Shown in pieces: positions 27,409 through 37,547 of a DNA stretch of 64,000 bases (positions within the stretch are counted from its first letter, which is position 1; the number at the start of each line of letters is the position of its first letter). The stretch comes from Streptomyces sp. WAC05374 (lineage in GTDB: Bacteria; Actinomycetota; Actinomycetes; Streptomycetales; Streptomycetaceae), in NCBI RefSeq assembly GCF_004353505.1, contig NZ_SMNQ01000005.1, positions 1 through 64,000 of the forward strand, read 5' to 3'. Below the pieces are notes generated by a model that did not search any database, was not told the DNA's origin, and worked only from the letters and a program-made list of their open reading frames with translations. The translations under genes were made by a program, and so were the position numbers.

Positions 27409-27639
27409 CGCCCGTGGCGACGTGCACTGATCGGGCCGCGCCGCCGGAGGACCTCTTGCCCCGAGTCCGGCTCCGCCTAGTAACCGGGGTCCTTGCGGCG
27501 GCCGAACCGCCCTGCTTCTCTGGTGATGTCGCCGGGCAGCGCTCGCCTCACAGCGCCCCTGGCAGGCCTCTCCCCCACCCCCTGGTGTGGTTCCGGCATG
27601 CCTCGCGACGCCCCATGTCCCCGACGTTAGGTCGCTTAC
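27409..27639 (+). other. Long untranslated leader before the transglycosylase gene
   Basis: About 230 bp with no credible gene. Contains short stems (for example CCCCG/CGGGG around 27458-27489, and ACGTTAGGTCGCTTACGT next to the start). Leaders of streptomycete wall hydrolase genes can carry c-di-AMP riboswitches, but I could not find that conserved core here. Structure and promoter position are unresolved. Confidence 0.4.
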
Positions 27640-28041
27640 GTGTTCCGCTCGCTCGTCAGCCGTTTCTCCGCCCGTCCCAAGTCCGTCGCCGCCGGCGCCG
27701 CCGTGCTGCTGGGTGCCACCGGCGCCGTCCTGGGCACCACCGCCCCGGCCTCGGCCGCCTCCGCGCAGGACATCGCGAAGAAGATGGTCCCGGCGGGTCA
27801 GTACCAGTGCTTCAGCAAGATCGTGGAGCACGAGTCGGGCTGGAACCCGACCGCCACGAACGCCTCGTCCGGCGCCTACGGCCTGGTGCAGGCCCTGCCC
27901 GCCTCGAAGATGTCGACGGCCGGTGCGGACTGGAAGACCAACCCTGCCACCCAGATCGAGTGGGGCCTGGACTACATGAACGACCGCTACGGCAGCCCGT
28001 GCGGTGCGTGGAACTTCTGGCAGGCCAACCACTGGTACTGA
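27640..28041 (+). CDS. Small secreted lytic transglycosylase-like protein
   Basis: 133 residues from GTG. Signal peptide ending near ASA-AS (about 40). The mature 90-residue domain is of the SLT/aggregation-promoting-factor type: CFSKIVEHESGWNPTATNASSGAYGLVQALP has the catalytic Glu in EHESGWN (motif split by position about 63-92), followed by WGLDYMNDRYGSPCGAWNFW. Two Cys probably pair. It cleaves or remodels peptidoglycan outside the cell. Monocistronic, with a long leader and an excellent terminator. Confidence 0.87.
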   Translation: MFRSLVSRFSARPKSVAAGAAVLLGATGAVLGTTAPASAASAQDIAKKMVPAGQYQCFSKIVEHESGWNPTATNASSGAYGLVQALPASKMSTAGADWKTNPATQIEWGLDYMNDRYGSPCGAWNFWQANHWY

Positions 28042-28063
28042 GCCGACGCCACGCGGCATGACG

Positions 28064-28102
28064 GGGAAGGCCCCGGTGAACGGTGTTCACCGGGGCCTTC
28101 CC
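28064..28102. terminator. Strong hairpin terminator
   Basis: GGGAAGGCCCCGGTGAAC pairs perfectly (18 bp) with GTTCACCGGGGCCTTCCC around a 3-nt loop, between convergent genes. Confidence 0.9.
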
Positions 28103-28190
28103 GTGCGTCACGGCCGTCACGGGTGCGCGACGGCCGCCCCGGCGTGCGGAGCGGCCGCCGACCCGTGCGGAGCGGCCGCCTTGCCCCGCG

Positions 28191-29539
<1,349 letters not shown>

Positions 29540-29585
29540 ACCTTGCGGGCAGCTTCTGATGGGCCATCAGATATGGAGGCCGTCG

Positions 29586-30851
29586 ATGACCTGCCCCCAC
29601 CTCCCCGGGCTGCCCGAGGGGTTCGACCCCACCGACCCCGACCTGCTCCGGGCCCGGGTGCCGCTCCCCGAGTTCGCCACCCTGCGGCGAACGGCCCCCG
29701 TCTGGTGGTGCGCCCAGCCGCGCCGCGTCTCCGGGTTCGACGACGAGGGGTACTGGGCGGTGACCCGGCACGCCGACGTCAAGTACGTCTCCACGCACCC
29801 GGAGCTGTTCTCCTCCCACACCAACACCGCGATCATCCGGTTCAACGAGACCATCAGCCGCGACCAGATCGACGCCCAGAAGATGATCATGCTCAACATG
29901 GACCCGCCCGAGCACACCCGGGTCCGCCAGATCGTCCAGCGCGGCTTCACCCCCCGGGCGATCCGGTCCCTGGAGAACGCCCTGCGCGACCGCGCCCGCT
30001 CCATCGTGGAGACGGCGGTCGCGCACGCGCGGGACGACGGCTCCTTCGACTTCGTCACCGACATCGCCGTCGAACTGCCGCTCCAGGCCATCGCCGAGCT
30101 CATCGGCATACCCCAGCGGGACCGCGCCAAGATCTTCGACTGGTCCAACAAGATGGCGGGGTACGACGACCCCGAGTACGCCGTCACGGAGGAGGTCGGC
30201 ACCGAGGCGGCCATGGAGATCGTCTCGTACGCGATGAACATCGCCGCCGCCCGCAAGGAGTGCCCGGCCAAGGACATCGTGTCCCAGCTCGTGGCGGCCG
30301 AGGACGAGGGCAACCTGGCGAGCGACGAGTTCGGCTTCTTCGTGATCCTCCTCGCGGTGGCGGGCAACGAGACCACCCGCAACGCCATCACCCACGGCAT
30401 GCACGCCTTCCTCACCCACCCCGAGCAGTGGGAGCTGTACCGGCGCGAGCGCCCCCGCACGGCGGCCGAGGAGATCGTGCGGTGGGCCACCCCCGTGGTC
30501 TCCTTCCAGCGCACCGCCACCCGCGACCTGGAGCTGGGCGGCCAGAAGATCGCCGCGGGCGACCGGGTCGGCCTGTTCTACTCCTCCGCCAACAACGACC
30601 CCGAGGTCTTCGACCACCCCGAACGCTTCGACATCACCCGCGACCCCAATCCGCACCTCGGCTTCGGCGGCGGCGGCCCGCACTTCTGCCTCGGCAAGTC
30701 CCTGGCCGTCCTGGAGATCGACCTCGTCTTCAACGCCATCGCCGACCACCTGCCGGGCCTGCGTCTCGCCGGTGACCCCCGGCGGCTGCGGGCGGCATGG
30801 CTGAACGGCATCAAGGAACTCCGGGTCAGCCTCGGGTCCCGAACCTCTTGA
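29586..30851 (+). CDS. Cytochrome P450, CYP125-like (steroid C26/C27 hydroxylase)
   Basis: 421 residues. The oxygen-activation helix has AGNETTRNAI; the ExxR helix follows; the heme loop is FGGGGPHFCLGKSLA with the Cys ligand. Segments LNMDPPEHTRVRQIVQRGFTPRA (about 105-127, in two blocks) and WSNKMAGYDDPEYA match mycobacterial CYP125A1 strongly by memory. CYP125 oxidises the terminal side-chain carbon of cholesterol/cholestenone, opening side-chain beta-oxidation. ATG at 29586 has GGAGG six bases upstream and begins MTCPHLPGLPEGFD, as the family does. Redox partner may be the ferredoxin at 18545. Confidence 0.88.
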   Translation: MTCPHLPGLPEGFDPTDPDLLRARVPLPEFATLRRTAPVWWCAQPRRVSGFDDEGYWAVTRHADVKYVSTHPELFSSHTNTAIIRFNETISRDQIDAQKMIMLNMDPPEHTRVRQIVQRGFTPRAIRSLENALRDRARSIVETAVAHARDDGSFDFVTDIAVELPLQAIAELIGIPQRDRAKIFDWSNKMAGYDDPEYAVTEEVGTEAAMEIVSYAMNIAAARKECPAKDIVSQLVAAEDEGNLASDEFGFFVILLAVAGNETTRNAITHGMHAFLTHPEQWELYRRERPRTAAEEIVRWATPVVSFQRTATRDLELGGQKIAAGDRVGLFYSSANNDPEVFDHPERFDITRDPNPHLGFGGGGPHFCLGKSLAVLEIDLVFNAIADHLPGLRLAGDPRRLRAAWLNGIKELRVSLGSRTS

Positions 30852-30914
30852 GCCGCCCCACCGGCCACTGAAAGAGTGAGAGCGACCAGCTCACACAACG
30901 GGATCGGCGGAAGA

Positions 30915-31502
30915 ATGGCCGGGGAACAACCGAATCAGCACCTCAGCGTCACCGAACGGACGCGGCACCGGCGGCTGCGGGAGAAGGGCAGCACCCTGCG
31001 CTCCGACCTCGACGACATCCTGCGCGCGGGGTTCCTGTGCCACCTCGCGGTCGTCGTCGACGGAGCGCCTATGGCGGTACCGACCGTCTACGGCGTGGAC
31101 TTCGAGACCCGCGTCCTGTACCTGCACGGCTCCGTCGCCAGCCGCAGCCTCGTCCAGTCCCCCGGCGCCCCCGTGTGCGTCACCGTCACCCACGTCGACG
31201 GACTCGTGCTCGCCCGGTCCGTCTTCGAGCACGGGGTCAACTACCGCTGCGCCATGGTCCACGGCTCCCCGCGCCGGGTCACCGACGGGGAGGAACTGCT
31301 GCACGGGCTGCGCGTCCTGACCGAGAGCTGCGCACCGGGGCAGTGGGAGTACGCGCGTACGCCCAGCCGCAAGGAGCTGGCGGCCACCACGCTGCTCGCC
31401 CTGCCGCTCGACGAGGCCTCGGTGAAGATCTCGTCCGGCCCGCCGGACGACGGGGACGGGCCGGACGCCGCGCTGGGACTGTGGGCCGGGGTCGTCCCGT
31501 AA
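30915..31502 (+). CDS. Pyridoxamine 5'-phosphate oxidase-like flavin-binding protein
   Basis: 195 residues. Split beta-barrel of the FMN-binding PNPOx-like / nitroimidazole-resistance group: LRAGFLCHLAVVVDGAPMAVPTVYGVD, VLYLHGSVASRSL, CVTVTHVDGLVLARSVFEHGVNYRCAM (blocks at about 38-64, 70-82 and 90-115). Likely binds FMN or F420 and acts on an unknown substrate. The start is taken at ATG 30915, with GGCGGAAGA close upstream; GTG at 30876 is possible. 63 bp after the P450 gene, same strand, possibly co-transcribed. Confidence 0.8.
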   Translation: MAGEQPNQHLSVTERTRHRRLREKGSTLRSDLDDILRAGFLCHLAVVVDGAPMAVPTVYGVDFETRVLYLHGSVASRSLVQSPGAPVCVTVTHVDGLVLARSVFEHGVNYRCAMVHGSPRRVTDGEELLHGLRVLTESCAPGQWEYARTPSRKELAATTLLALPLDEASVKISSGPPDDGDGPDAALGLWAGVVP

Positions 31503-31648
31503 CGGCCGGTCTTCGGCGCCCCCGAGCCGGACCCGGCGCTCCCCGCCGGCCTGCCGGTTCCCGCGCACATCGCGGCCCTCACCGGGCGGGCATGACACGA
31601 CCGGATTCGTACGCCTGGTGGGCGAGGAGGTGACGTACGTTCGGCGTC

Positions 31649-32317
31649 ATGAACCAAGAGCGATGGACCGCCGTGGACGACTACCTCACCGACATGCTGG
31701 CGCCCGCCGACGAGGCACTGGCCGCCGCGCTCACCGACAGCGACGCGGCCGGCCTGCCGGCGATCGGCGTGTCGGCGCCGCAGGGGAAGCTGCTGCACCT
31801 GCTGGCCCGCATCCAGGGGGCCCGCACCGTGCTGGAGATCGGCACGCTCGGCGGCTACAGCACCATGTGGCTGGCCCGCGCACTGCCCGACGACGGCAGG
31901 CTGATCTCGCTGGAGTACAACCCGGACCACGCACGTGTCGCCCGCGCCAACCTGGCGAGGGCGGGGCTGGACAAGGTGGCCGAGGTGCGGACGGGCGCGG
32001 CCCTGGACACGCTGCCGCAGCTCGCGGAGGAGGGCACGGGCCCGTTCGACCTGGTCTTCATCGACGCCGACAAGCCCAACAACCCGCGATACCTGGAGTG
32101 GGCGCTGCGGCTGACACGGCCGGGCAGCCTGATCGTGGTCGACAACGTGGTGCGCGGCGGCGCGGTCACCGACGAGTCCTCGACGGACCCGGCGGTGACC
32201 GCGACGCGTGCGCTGTTCGATCTGGTGGCGCGCGATCCGCGGCTGGACGCCACGGCGCTCCAGACGGTCGGCGCCAAGGGTTACGACGGGATGCTGCTGG
32301 CCCGCGTGGCGGCCTGA
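31649..32317 (+). CDS. O-methyltransferase, class I (COMT/Methyltransf_3 family)
   Basis: 222 residues. N-terminal helices, then SAM motif I VLEIGTLGGYSTMWLARAL, acidic loop SLEYNPDHARVA, metal-site DxD-type FDLVFIDADKPNN and VVDNVVRGG. This is the Mg-dependent O-methyltransferase family that acts on catechols and similar hydroxyl groups. Substrate unknown. Single gene, convergent with the 32325 gene, with only 7 bp between the stops. Confidence 0.87.
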   Translation: MNQERWTAVDDYLTDMLAPADEALAAALTDSDAAGLPAIGVSAPQGKLLHLLARIQGARTVLEIGTLGGYSTMWLARALPDDGRLISLEYNPDHARVARANLARAGLDKVAEVRTGAALDTLPQLAEEGTGPFDLVFIDADKPNNPRYLEWALRLTRPGSLIVVDNVVRGGAVTDESSTDPAVTATRALFDLVARDPRLDATALQTVGAKGYDGMLLARVAA

Positions 32318-32324
32318 CCGGCCG

Positions 32325-33107
32325 TCACAGCCGCAGCAGGCGGTCGGCCATCTCGCGGTAGGCCTGGAGGGTCACCCGCAGCCGCTCCGTGTCCGGCTCG
32401 TGCTCGTCGCCGCCGCCCTCCCAGTCGGCCCGCAGGGTGCGGCGGTGGTCGGTCAGGGCGGCCGTGAGCCGGTCGGTGGCCGCGTCCAGCACGGCGGCGG
32501 CCTCCTTGACGGACTGGTGCGGGCTGTCGACGAACCCGGTGACGGACTCGTGGAGGCGCCGGGTGAGTTCCTCGCGCGCCTCGCCGGGCACCAGCGGCGC
32601 GGACACACCCGCCACACCGCCCGCCCGCCGCACGGCCCCGTCCCCGGTGCCGGTGGCGGCGGAAGTGCCGGTGCCGGCGGGGGTGTGCGGGGTCGCCGGG
32701 GCGGCGGGTGACGCGTCGGGGGCGCCGGTGCCGGCCGGGGTGGGCGCGGTCACCGGGTCGCCGGTGCCGGTGGGGGGCGGCGCGGCGCCGTCCCGGGCGG
32801 CGGCCTCGTTCAGGGTGCCGACCCGGTACGACGTACCGGAGCGGTGCGGGGTGCCGGGGGCGGCCGGTGCGCCGGTCTCGCGGGGCCCGCCGTCGCCCGG
32901 CAGGTCACCGGCCGCGTGCGCGGTGCCCGGGGCGCCGGCCCCGTACGGACCGGAGGGAGCGTGCGGGTCCTGGGGGGCGTGCGGGTCGTGGGGGGCGTGC
33001 GGGCCGTGAGGGGCGTGCGGGCCGGGCGCTGTGCGCGGGCCGGGGGACGAGTGGGGGCCGTGGGCCTCGGTGGGCATGTCGGGTCCGGTCGGCTTCTGCG
33101 GGGACAT
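32325..33107 (-). CDS. Low-complexity protein with a C-terminal FVDxPHQ helical domain
   Basis: 260 residues. The first 130 or so are tandem repeats such as GPHAPHGPHAPHDPHAPQ and Pro/Gly/Ala/Thr-rich linker, certainly disordered. The last 90 form a helical domain: RLHESVTGFVDSPHQSVKEA, AAAVLDAATDRLTAALTDHR and LRVTLQAYREMADRLLRL. The same FVDxPHQxVxEA motif occurs in the gene just upstream (33107). ATG 33107 shares its A with the upstream TGA (TGATG), so they are coupled. Function unknown. Confidence 0.68.
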   Translation of the reverse strand: MSPQKPTGPDMPTEAHGPHSSPGPRTAPGPHAPHGPHAPHDPHAPQDPHAPSGPYGAGAPGTAHAAGDLPGDGGPRETGAPAAPGTPHRSGTSYRVGTLNEAAARDGAAPPPTGTGDPVTAPTPAGTGAPDASPAAPATPHTPAGTGTSAATGTGDGAVRRAGGVAGVSAPLVPGEAREELTRRLHESVTGFVDSPHQSVKEAAAVLDAATDRLTAALTDHRRTLRADWEGGGDEHEPDTERLRVTLQAYREMADRLLRL

Positions 33108-33748
33108 CAGGCACCACTCCCCTTCGGCCACGGCGCGTGGAACCGGTGGCCCCGGCCCGCCGGGCGGTGCGGGGCGTGACGGGCGTGGTCCTCGGGGTGG
33201 TCGCTGACGAGCTCCTCGAAGAGCCGCCGGGCGTCGACCATCGCGGCGCGCAGCGCCTCGGTGCCCATGTGCGGGTCACGGCCGTCCAGGTGGGCGGCGC
33301 GGTGCACGCGCCGGTAGCCGTCGACGTGGTGGGCGTGGTGCACGGACAGCGCGGCGACCTGCTCCTCGTACGCGGTGGCCGCCGCGAAGCCGCGGTCCTC
33401 GGCCAGTCGGGCCAGCAGGCGGTCCGCCTCGGCGACGGCCTGGTGCGGCGCGTCGACGAACTGCTCCTGGAGGCCCGCCCACAGGGCCACGTACCGTTCG
33501 CGGGCCTCACGGGTCAGCGGCTTGGGCCGCAGGTCGCCGTGGCGTGAGACGCGCTCGGCGAGTTCGCGTTCGGCCGCCTTGGTGTCGCCGTCGTGCCGGG
33601 CGACCACCCGCTCGTACTCGGGGCCGAACCGTCGCTTCAGCCCCCGGCCGCCCCGTCCGGCGCCCCGGCCGGGGCCCGCGTAGAGGACCATGGCGACCAC
33701 GGCGACGAAGACGACGACCAGGGCGCCGACGATCAGGACAGTGGACAT
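33107..33748 (-). CDS. Membrane-anchored protein with FVDxPHQ helical domain
   Basis: 213 residues. N-terminal TM helix (VLIVGALVVVFVAVVAMVLYA, positions 4-24), basic Gly/Arg linker, then LKRRFGPEYERVVARHDG and a helical domain with FVDAPHQAVAEADRLLARLA and AAMVDARRLFEELVSDHPED. The GPEYERxV...GD start recalls a widespread actinobacterial membrane protein family of unknown function. Cytoplasmic domain by the positive-inside rule. Coupled to the 32325 gene, which carries a degenerate copy of the same domain. Confidence 0.72.
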   Translation of the reverse strand: MSTVLIVGALVVVFVAVVAMVLYAGPGRGAGRGGRGLKRRFGPEYERVVARHDGDTKAAERELAERVSRHGDLRPKPLTREARERYVALWAGLQEQFVDAPHQAVAEADRLLARLAEDRGFAAATAYEEQVAALSVHHAHHVDGYRRVHRAAHLDGRDPHMGTEALRAAMVDARRLFEELVSDHPEDHARHAPHRPAGRGHRFHAPWPKGSGA

Positions 33749-33877
33749 GACTGTCTTCCCTCGATCCGCAAGTCAGGGTCTCTTCGTGACACTTCATGAC
33801 TCTTCGTGTCTCTTCGACGGCCCGTGTTGCCGCAAATACGTTGGCCAAACGGTGGGCGCCCGGGATAGGGACACACC

Positions 33878-34378
33878 ATGACGAGCTCTGCCCTGACCAA
33901 CTGGACCATCCGCCCCGAGCGTTACGACAGCCCCGACGCCACCGCGCTGCGCCGCGACTACTACGACGACGTCGCAAGCCGCTACTGGCGCCGGCCGGCG
34001 ACGGCGGCCGAGATCGACGAGGGGCTCGTCGACGACGGCGTGGAGCTCCTGGCCCCGCCGACCGGCCGGTTCTTCGTCGGCCGGAGGGACGGCGAGCCCG
34101 CCGCCTGCGGCGGGGTGCTCCTGCTCGACGCCGAACGGGCCGAGCTCACCCGCGTCTTCGTCCGCCACGCCTTCCGCGGCACCGGCGGGTCGGGCCCGCT
34201 CATGGACGCCCTGGAGGCCGCCGCCGCCGAACTGGGCGCCCGGCGCGTGGTCCTCAACACCCGGCTGGACCTGGTGGAGGCCCGCGCCCTGTACACCCGG
34301 CGCGGCTACCGCGAGATCCCCGCCTACTGCGAGGGCCCGTACATGGAGATCTGGTACGGCAAGGAGCTGACGCCCTAG
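33878..34378 (+). CDS. GNAT-family N-acetyltransferase
   Basis: 166 residues. GNAT core: ACGGVLLLDAERAELTRVFVRHAFRGTGGSGPLMDALEAAAAELG has strand 4 and the acetyl-CoA loop R-G-T-G-G-S-G (about 85-128, cited by position), then VVLNTRLDLVEARALYTRRGYREI. It transfers an acetyl group to an amine of unknown identity. TAG stop at 34376 shares CTAG with the stop of the convergent MFS gene, a 4-base tail overlap. Confidence 0.85.
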   Translation: MTSSALTNWTIRPERYDSPDATALRRDYYDDVASRYWRRPATAAEIDEGLVDDGVELLAPPTGRFFVGRRDGEPAACGGVLLLDAERAELTRVFVRHAFRGTGGSGPLMDALEAAAAELGARRVVLNTRLDLVEARALYTRRGYREIPAYCEGPYMEIWYGKELTP

Positions 34379-36423
34379 AGGCGGTGGTTGCGGCGGGGCT
34401 CCGGGGTACGCGGCCGCTCCCGGGTGGAGCCGCACAGCTCGGCCGTCAGCTCCTCGACGAGCTGCACCAGGTCGGTGGGCCGGTCCGGCCCCCACCAGTC
34501 GCCGAGCAGCTCCGCGAGGGACTCCTCCCGCGCGTGCGCCAGCCGGACCGCCACGTCCACGCCCTGGTCGGTCAGCACGAGCTGGAGGCCCTCGCGGCGC
34601 ACCAGGTGCCGTTCCTCGAGCTGCCGGGCGGCCTCGGTGATGATGCCGATCGGCACGGGCGTGGTGTCGGCCAGTCGCGCGGGCTCCACCGTGCCGTGCC
34701 GGCGCACGCGCAGCAGCAGCCAGCTCGCCCCCGGCAGCAGGTCCAGCCCGGCGCGGGCGGTGATCTTCTCGTACACCTCCTTGCGGCCCTCGCGGGAGCC
34801 GAGCACGGACAGCGCGCGGGCGCACTCGTCGTACGAGGAGCGCTCGACGGGGTTGGAGGCGACCGTCTGGCTGGGGTCGGGCGCGGTGACGGCGCCGCGC
34901 AGCCGGTCCTCGCGCAGCAGGAGGGCGATGACGAAGGCGATGACGACGACGGGCGCGGCGTAGAGGAAGACGTCGGTGATGGACGTCGCGTAGGCGTGCA
35001 GCACGCCGGGGCGGAGGTCGGGCGGGAGGGTGGCGATGGCGCGGGGGTCGGCGGCCAGTTCGCCGGGCCCGGCGCCCGGGGGCACCTCGCGGCCGGCGAG
35101 GGCGTCGGCGAGTTTGCCGGTGAGCCGGTTGGTGAAGACGGTGCCGAAGATGGCGACGCCGAAGGACGCGCCGATGGAGCGGAAGAAGGTGGCACCGGAG
35201 GTGGCGACGCCGAGGTCCTCGTACGGGACGGCGTTCTGCACCACGAGCACCAGTACCTGCATGACGAGGCCGAGGCCCGCGCCGAAGACGAAGAAGTACA
35301 GGCTCAGTTCCGCGTCGGAGCTGGTCTCCGTCATCCGGTGCAGCAGGACCAGCCCGAGGGCGGTGACGGCGGTGCCGAGGACGGGGAAGATCTTCCAGCG
35401 TCCGGTCCGGCTGACGATCTGGCCGGAACCGGTGGAGGTGAGCAGCATGCCGAGCACCATCGGCAGCATGTGCACCCCGGACATGGTCGGGGTGACCCCC
35501 CGGACGACCTGGAGGAACGTCGGCAGGTAGGTCATCGCGCCGAACATCGCGAAGCCGACGACGAAGCTGATGACCGACACCAGCGTGAAGGTGCGGATGC
35601 GGAACAGCTTCAGCGGCAGGACGGGCTCGGCGGCGCGCCGCTCGACGCGCACGAACCACACGAGCAGGACGGCGCCGAGGACGGCGAGGCCGATGATCGG
35701 CGCCGAGCCCCAGGCCCAGGTGGTGCCGCCGAGGGAGGCCACCAGGACCAGGCAGGTGGCGACGGAGGCGATGAGGAAGGTGCCGAGGTAGTCGATGGTG
35801 TGGCGGGCGGCGCGCACCGGGATGTGGAGCACGGCGGCGATGACGAAGAGGGCGACGACGCCGATGGGGAGATTGATGTAGAACACCCAGCGCCAGGACA
35901 GGTGCTGGGTGAACAGGCCGCCGAGGAGCGGTCCGAGGATGCTGGTGGCGCCGAACACGGCGCCGAAGAGTCCCTGGTACTTGCCGCGCTCGCGGGGCGG
36001 GACCAGGTCGCCGACGATCGCCATGGACAGCACCATCAGGCCGCCGCCGCCCAGGCCCTGGACCGCACGGAAGGCGATGAGCTGCGGCATGTTCTGCGCG
36101 ATGCCGCACAGGGCCGAGCCGATGAGGAAGATGACGATGGCGGTCTGGAAGAGCTTCTTGCGCCCGTACTGGTCGCCGAGCTTGCCCCACAGCGGGGTGC
36201 CCGCGGTCGAGGCGAGCATGTAGGCGGTGACGACCCAGGAGAGGTGCTCCATGCCGCCGAGTTCGCTGACGATGGTCGGCAGGGCGGTGGAGACGATGGT
36301 CTGGTCGAGTGCCGCCAGGAGCATCCCGAGCAACAGGGCGCCGATGGCGACCAGGACGGTACGCCGGTTCCGGCCGTGGCCCGGGGCGGGGCCGGTGGCC
36401 GGGGTGGTCACTTCCTGCGCCAT
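34375..36423 (-). CDS. MFS drug exporter (DHA2, 14 TM) fused to a C-terminal winged-helix domain
   Basis: 682 residues, about 150 longer than usual. Residues 20-520: 14 TM helices with LAALDQTIVSTALPTI, motif A GKLGDQYGRKKLF and RAVQGLGGGGLM. Residues about 545-682: soluble, with LLRVRRHGTVEPARLADTTPVPIGIITEAARQLEERHLVRREGLQLVLTDQG across about 585-635, a MarR/winged-helix pattern. This suggests a transporter carrying its own cytoplasmic DNA- or ligand-binding domain. ATG at 36423 follows GAGGGAGAAGCC. Stop overlaps the GNAT stop. Confidence 0.86.
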   Translation of the reverse strand: MAQEVTTPATGPAPGHGRNRRTVLVAIGALLLGMLLAALDQTIVSTALPTIVSELGGMEHLSWVVTAYMLASTAGTPLWGKLGDQYGRKKLFQTAIVIFLIGSALCGIAQNMPQLIAFRAVQGLGGGGLMVLSMAIVGDLVPPRERGKYQGLFGAVFGATSILGPLLGGLFTQHLSWRWVFYINLPIGVVALFVIAAVLHIPVRAARHTIDYLGTFLIASVATCLVLVASLGGTTWAWGSAPIIGLAVLGAVLLVWFVRVERRAAEPVLPLKLFRIRTFTLVSVISFVVGFAMFGAMTYLPTFLQVVRGVTPTMSGVHMLPMVLGMLLTSTGSGQIVSRTGRWKIFPVLGTAVTALGLVLLHRMTETSSDAELSLYFFVFGAGLGLVMQVLVLVVQNAVPYEDLGVATSGATFFRSIGASFGVAIFGTVFTNRLTGKLADALAGREVPPGAGPGELAADPRAIATLPPDLRPGVLHAYATSITDVFLYAAPVVVIAFVIALLLREDRLRGAVTAPDPSQTVASNPVERSSYDECARALSVLGSREGRKEVYEKITARAGLDLLPGASWLLLRVRRHGTVEPARLADTTPVPIGIITEAARQLEERHLVRREGLQLVLTDQGVDVAVRLAHAREESLAELLGDWWGPDRPTDLVQLVEELTAELCGSTRERPRTPEPRRNHRL

Positions 36424-36625
36424 GGCTTCTCCCTCGTCGTCTCGCGGGCGGTGCGGGCGGCCTCCTCGTGGACCGTCGTCCCGCGGGCGTGCGGCGGGCC
36501 GGACGCGTACCCCTCGTTTCCCCCTCCCATCCTGGGCGCTTCGTCCCGATACGGCCCGCCGAGCGGGTACGGGGGTGCGGAGGGTGGTCCTCCGGTGTGC
36601 CCGGCGGGCTGCATAATCGCTCGCA

Positions 36626-37543
36626 ATGCAAGGGGAGGGGCCCACATTGACGGGACGGATCTGTCGTGAGTGCGGTGACGGCGACTGTCGCTGCGCGTCC
36701 GGGGAGGACACGCTCGGCATACGTCCGTACGTGAACCTGCGGGCGGAGCCGGACCTCGCGCCGGGTCCGCCGCCGGTGCCGCCCGCGTCCACCATGCCGC
36801 TGTACGTGCCACTGGAGCCGGAACTGGTGCCGCTGGAGCCGGCGGGTCCACCGCGCGGCGCACGGGCGGGGGCCAGGGCGCGGGCGCGGGCCGAGGCGCG
36901 GTCCCGCAACCGTGCCCGCCGTCCGTACGCCGTGGTCGGCGCCGGGGCGGCCGTGGTCGTGGTGGTGGGCGTGGCGGCCTTCGCGGGCGGGCTGTTCGGC
37001 GGGGACGGCGAGTCGGACCGGGTCCTGCCCGCGCCGAGCACGCCGGCCTGGCCGAGCGGCGACCCGGAGGGCCTGCCGTCCCGGGCGCCGGACCCGGCGT
37101 CGCCGACGGCGTCCCCGTCCGCCGACGCCTCCGCGTCCGCCTCCGCTTCGGGGCCGGCGTCCCCGTCCGCCACCGCACCGACGACCGCGGCCGCGTCCCT
37201 CGCCGTGGCCGGGCCGGGTTCGGCGTCCGCCTCGCCGGGCCAGGGCCCGGACCGTCCGGGCGTCGGCCCGTCGCCGGACCGCACGCGCGGGCCGAGCCCC
37301 GAGGCGTCCGGCGACACCTCGGTCACGCTGCGGCGCGGCGACCGGGGCCCGGAGGTGTCGGAGCTGCAGTACCGGCTGCGGGAGGCCGGGCTGTACGACG
37401 GCCCCATGAACGGCCGCTACAACCAGGCCGTCGAGGACGGCGTGGCCCGCTACCAGTACGCCCGGAACCTGGAGGGCGACGGCTGGGGCGTGTACGGACC
37501 GGAGACCCGGCAGTGGCTGGAGGCCGAGACGACGGGGCCCTGA
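36626..37543 (+). CDS. Membrane protein with peptidoglycan-binding domain
   Basis: 305 residues. Residues 10-25 hold four Cys (ICRECGDGDCRCASGE), a possible zinc knuckle. A Pro-rich and Arg/Ala-rich stretch leads to a TM helix at about 104-124 (VVGAGAAVVVVVGVAAFAGG), a long Ser/Ala/Pro/Thr linker, and a C-terminal PG_binding_1 domain (VTLRRGDRGPEVSELQYRLREAGLY..., VEDGVARYQYARNLEGDGWG). A type II topology would put the binding domain at the wall. Role unknown, possibly in sporulation or wall sensing. Confidence 0.8.
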   Translation: MQGEGPTLTGRICRECGDGDCRCASGEDTLGIRPYVNLRAEPDLAPGPPPVPPASTMPLYVPLEPELVPLEPAGPPRGARAGARARARAEARSRNRARRPYAVVGAGAAVVVVVGVAAFAGGLFGGDGESDRVLPAPSTPAWPSGDPEGLPSRAPDPASPTASPSADASASASASGPASPSATAPTTAAASLAVAGPGSASASPGQGPDRPGVGPSPDRTRGPSPEASGDTSVTLRRGDRGPEVSELQYRLREAGLYDGPMNGRYNQAVEDGVARYQYARNLEGDGWGVYGPETRQWLEAETTGP

Positions 37544-37547
37544 CGGC

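Noticed and set aside
27409..27639. c-di-AMP (ydaO) riboswitch
   Set aside because: None of the conserved blocks could be matched confidently.
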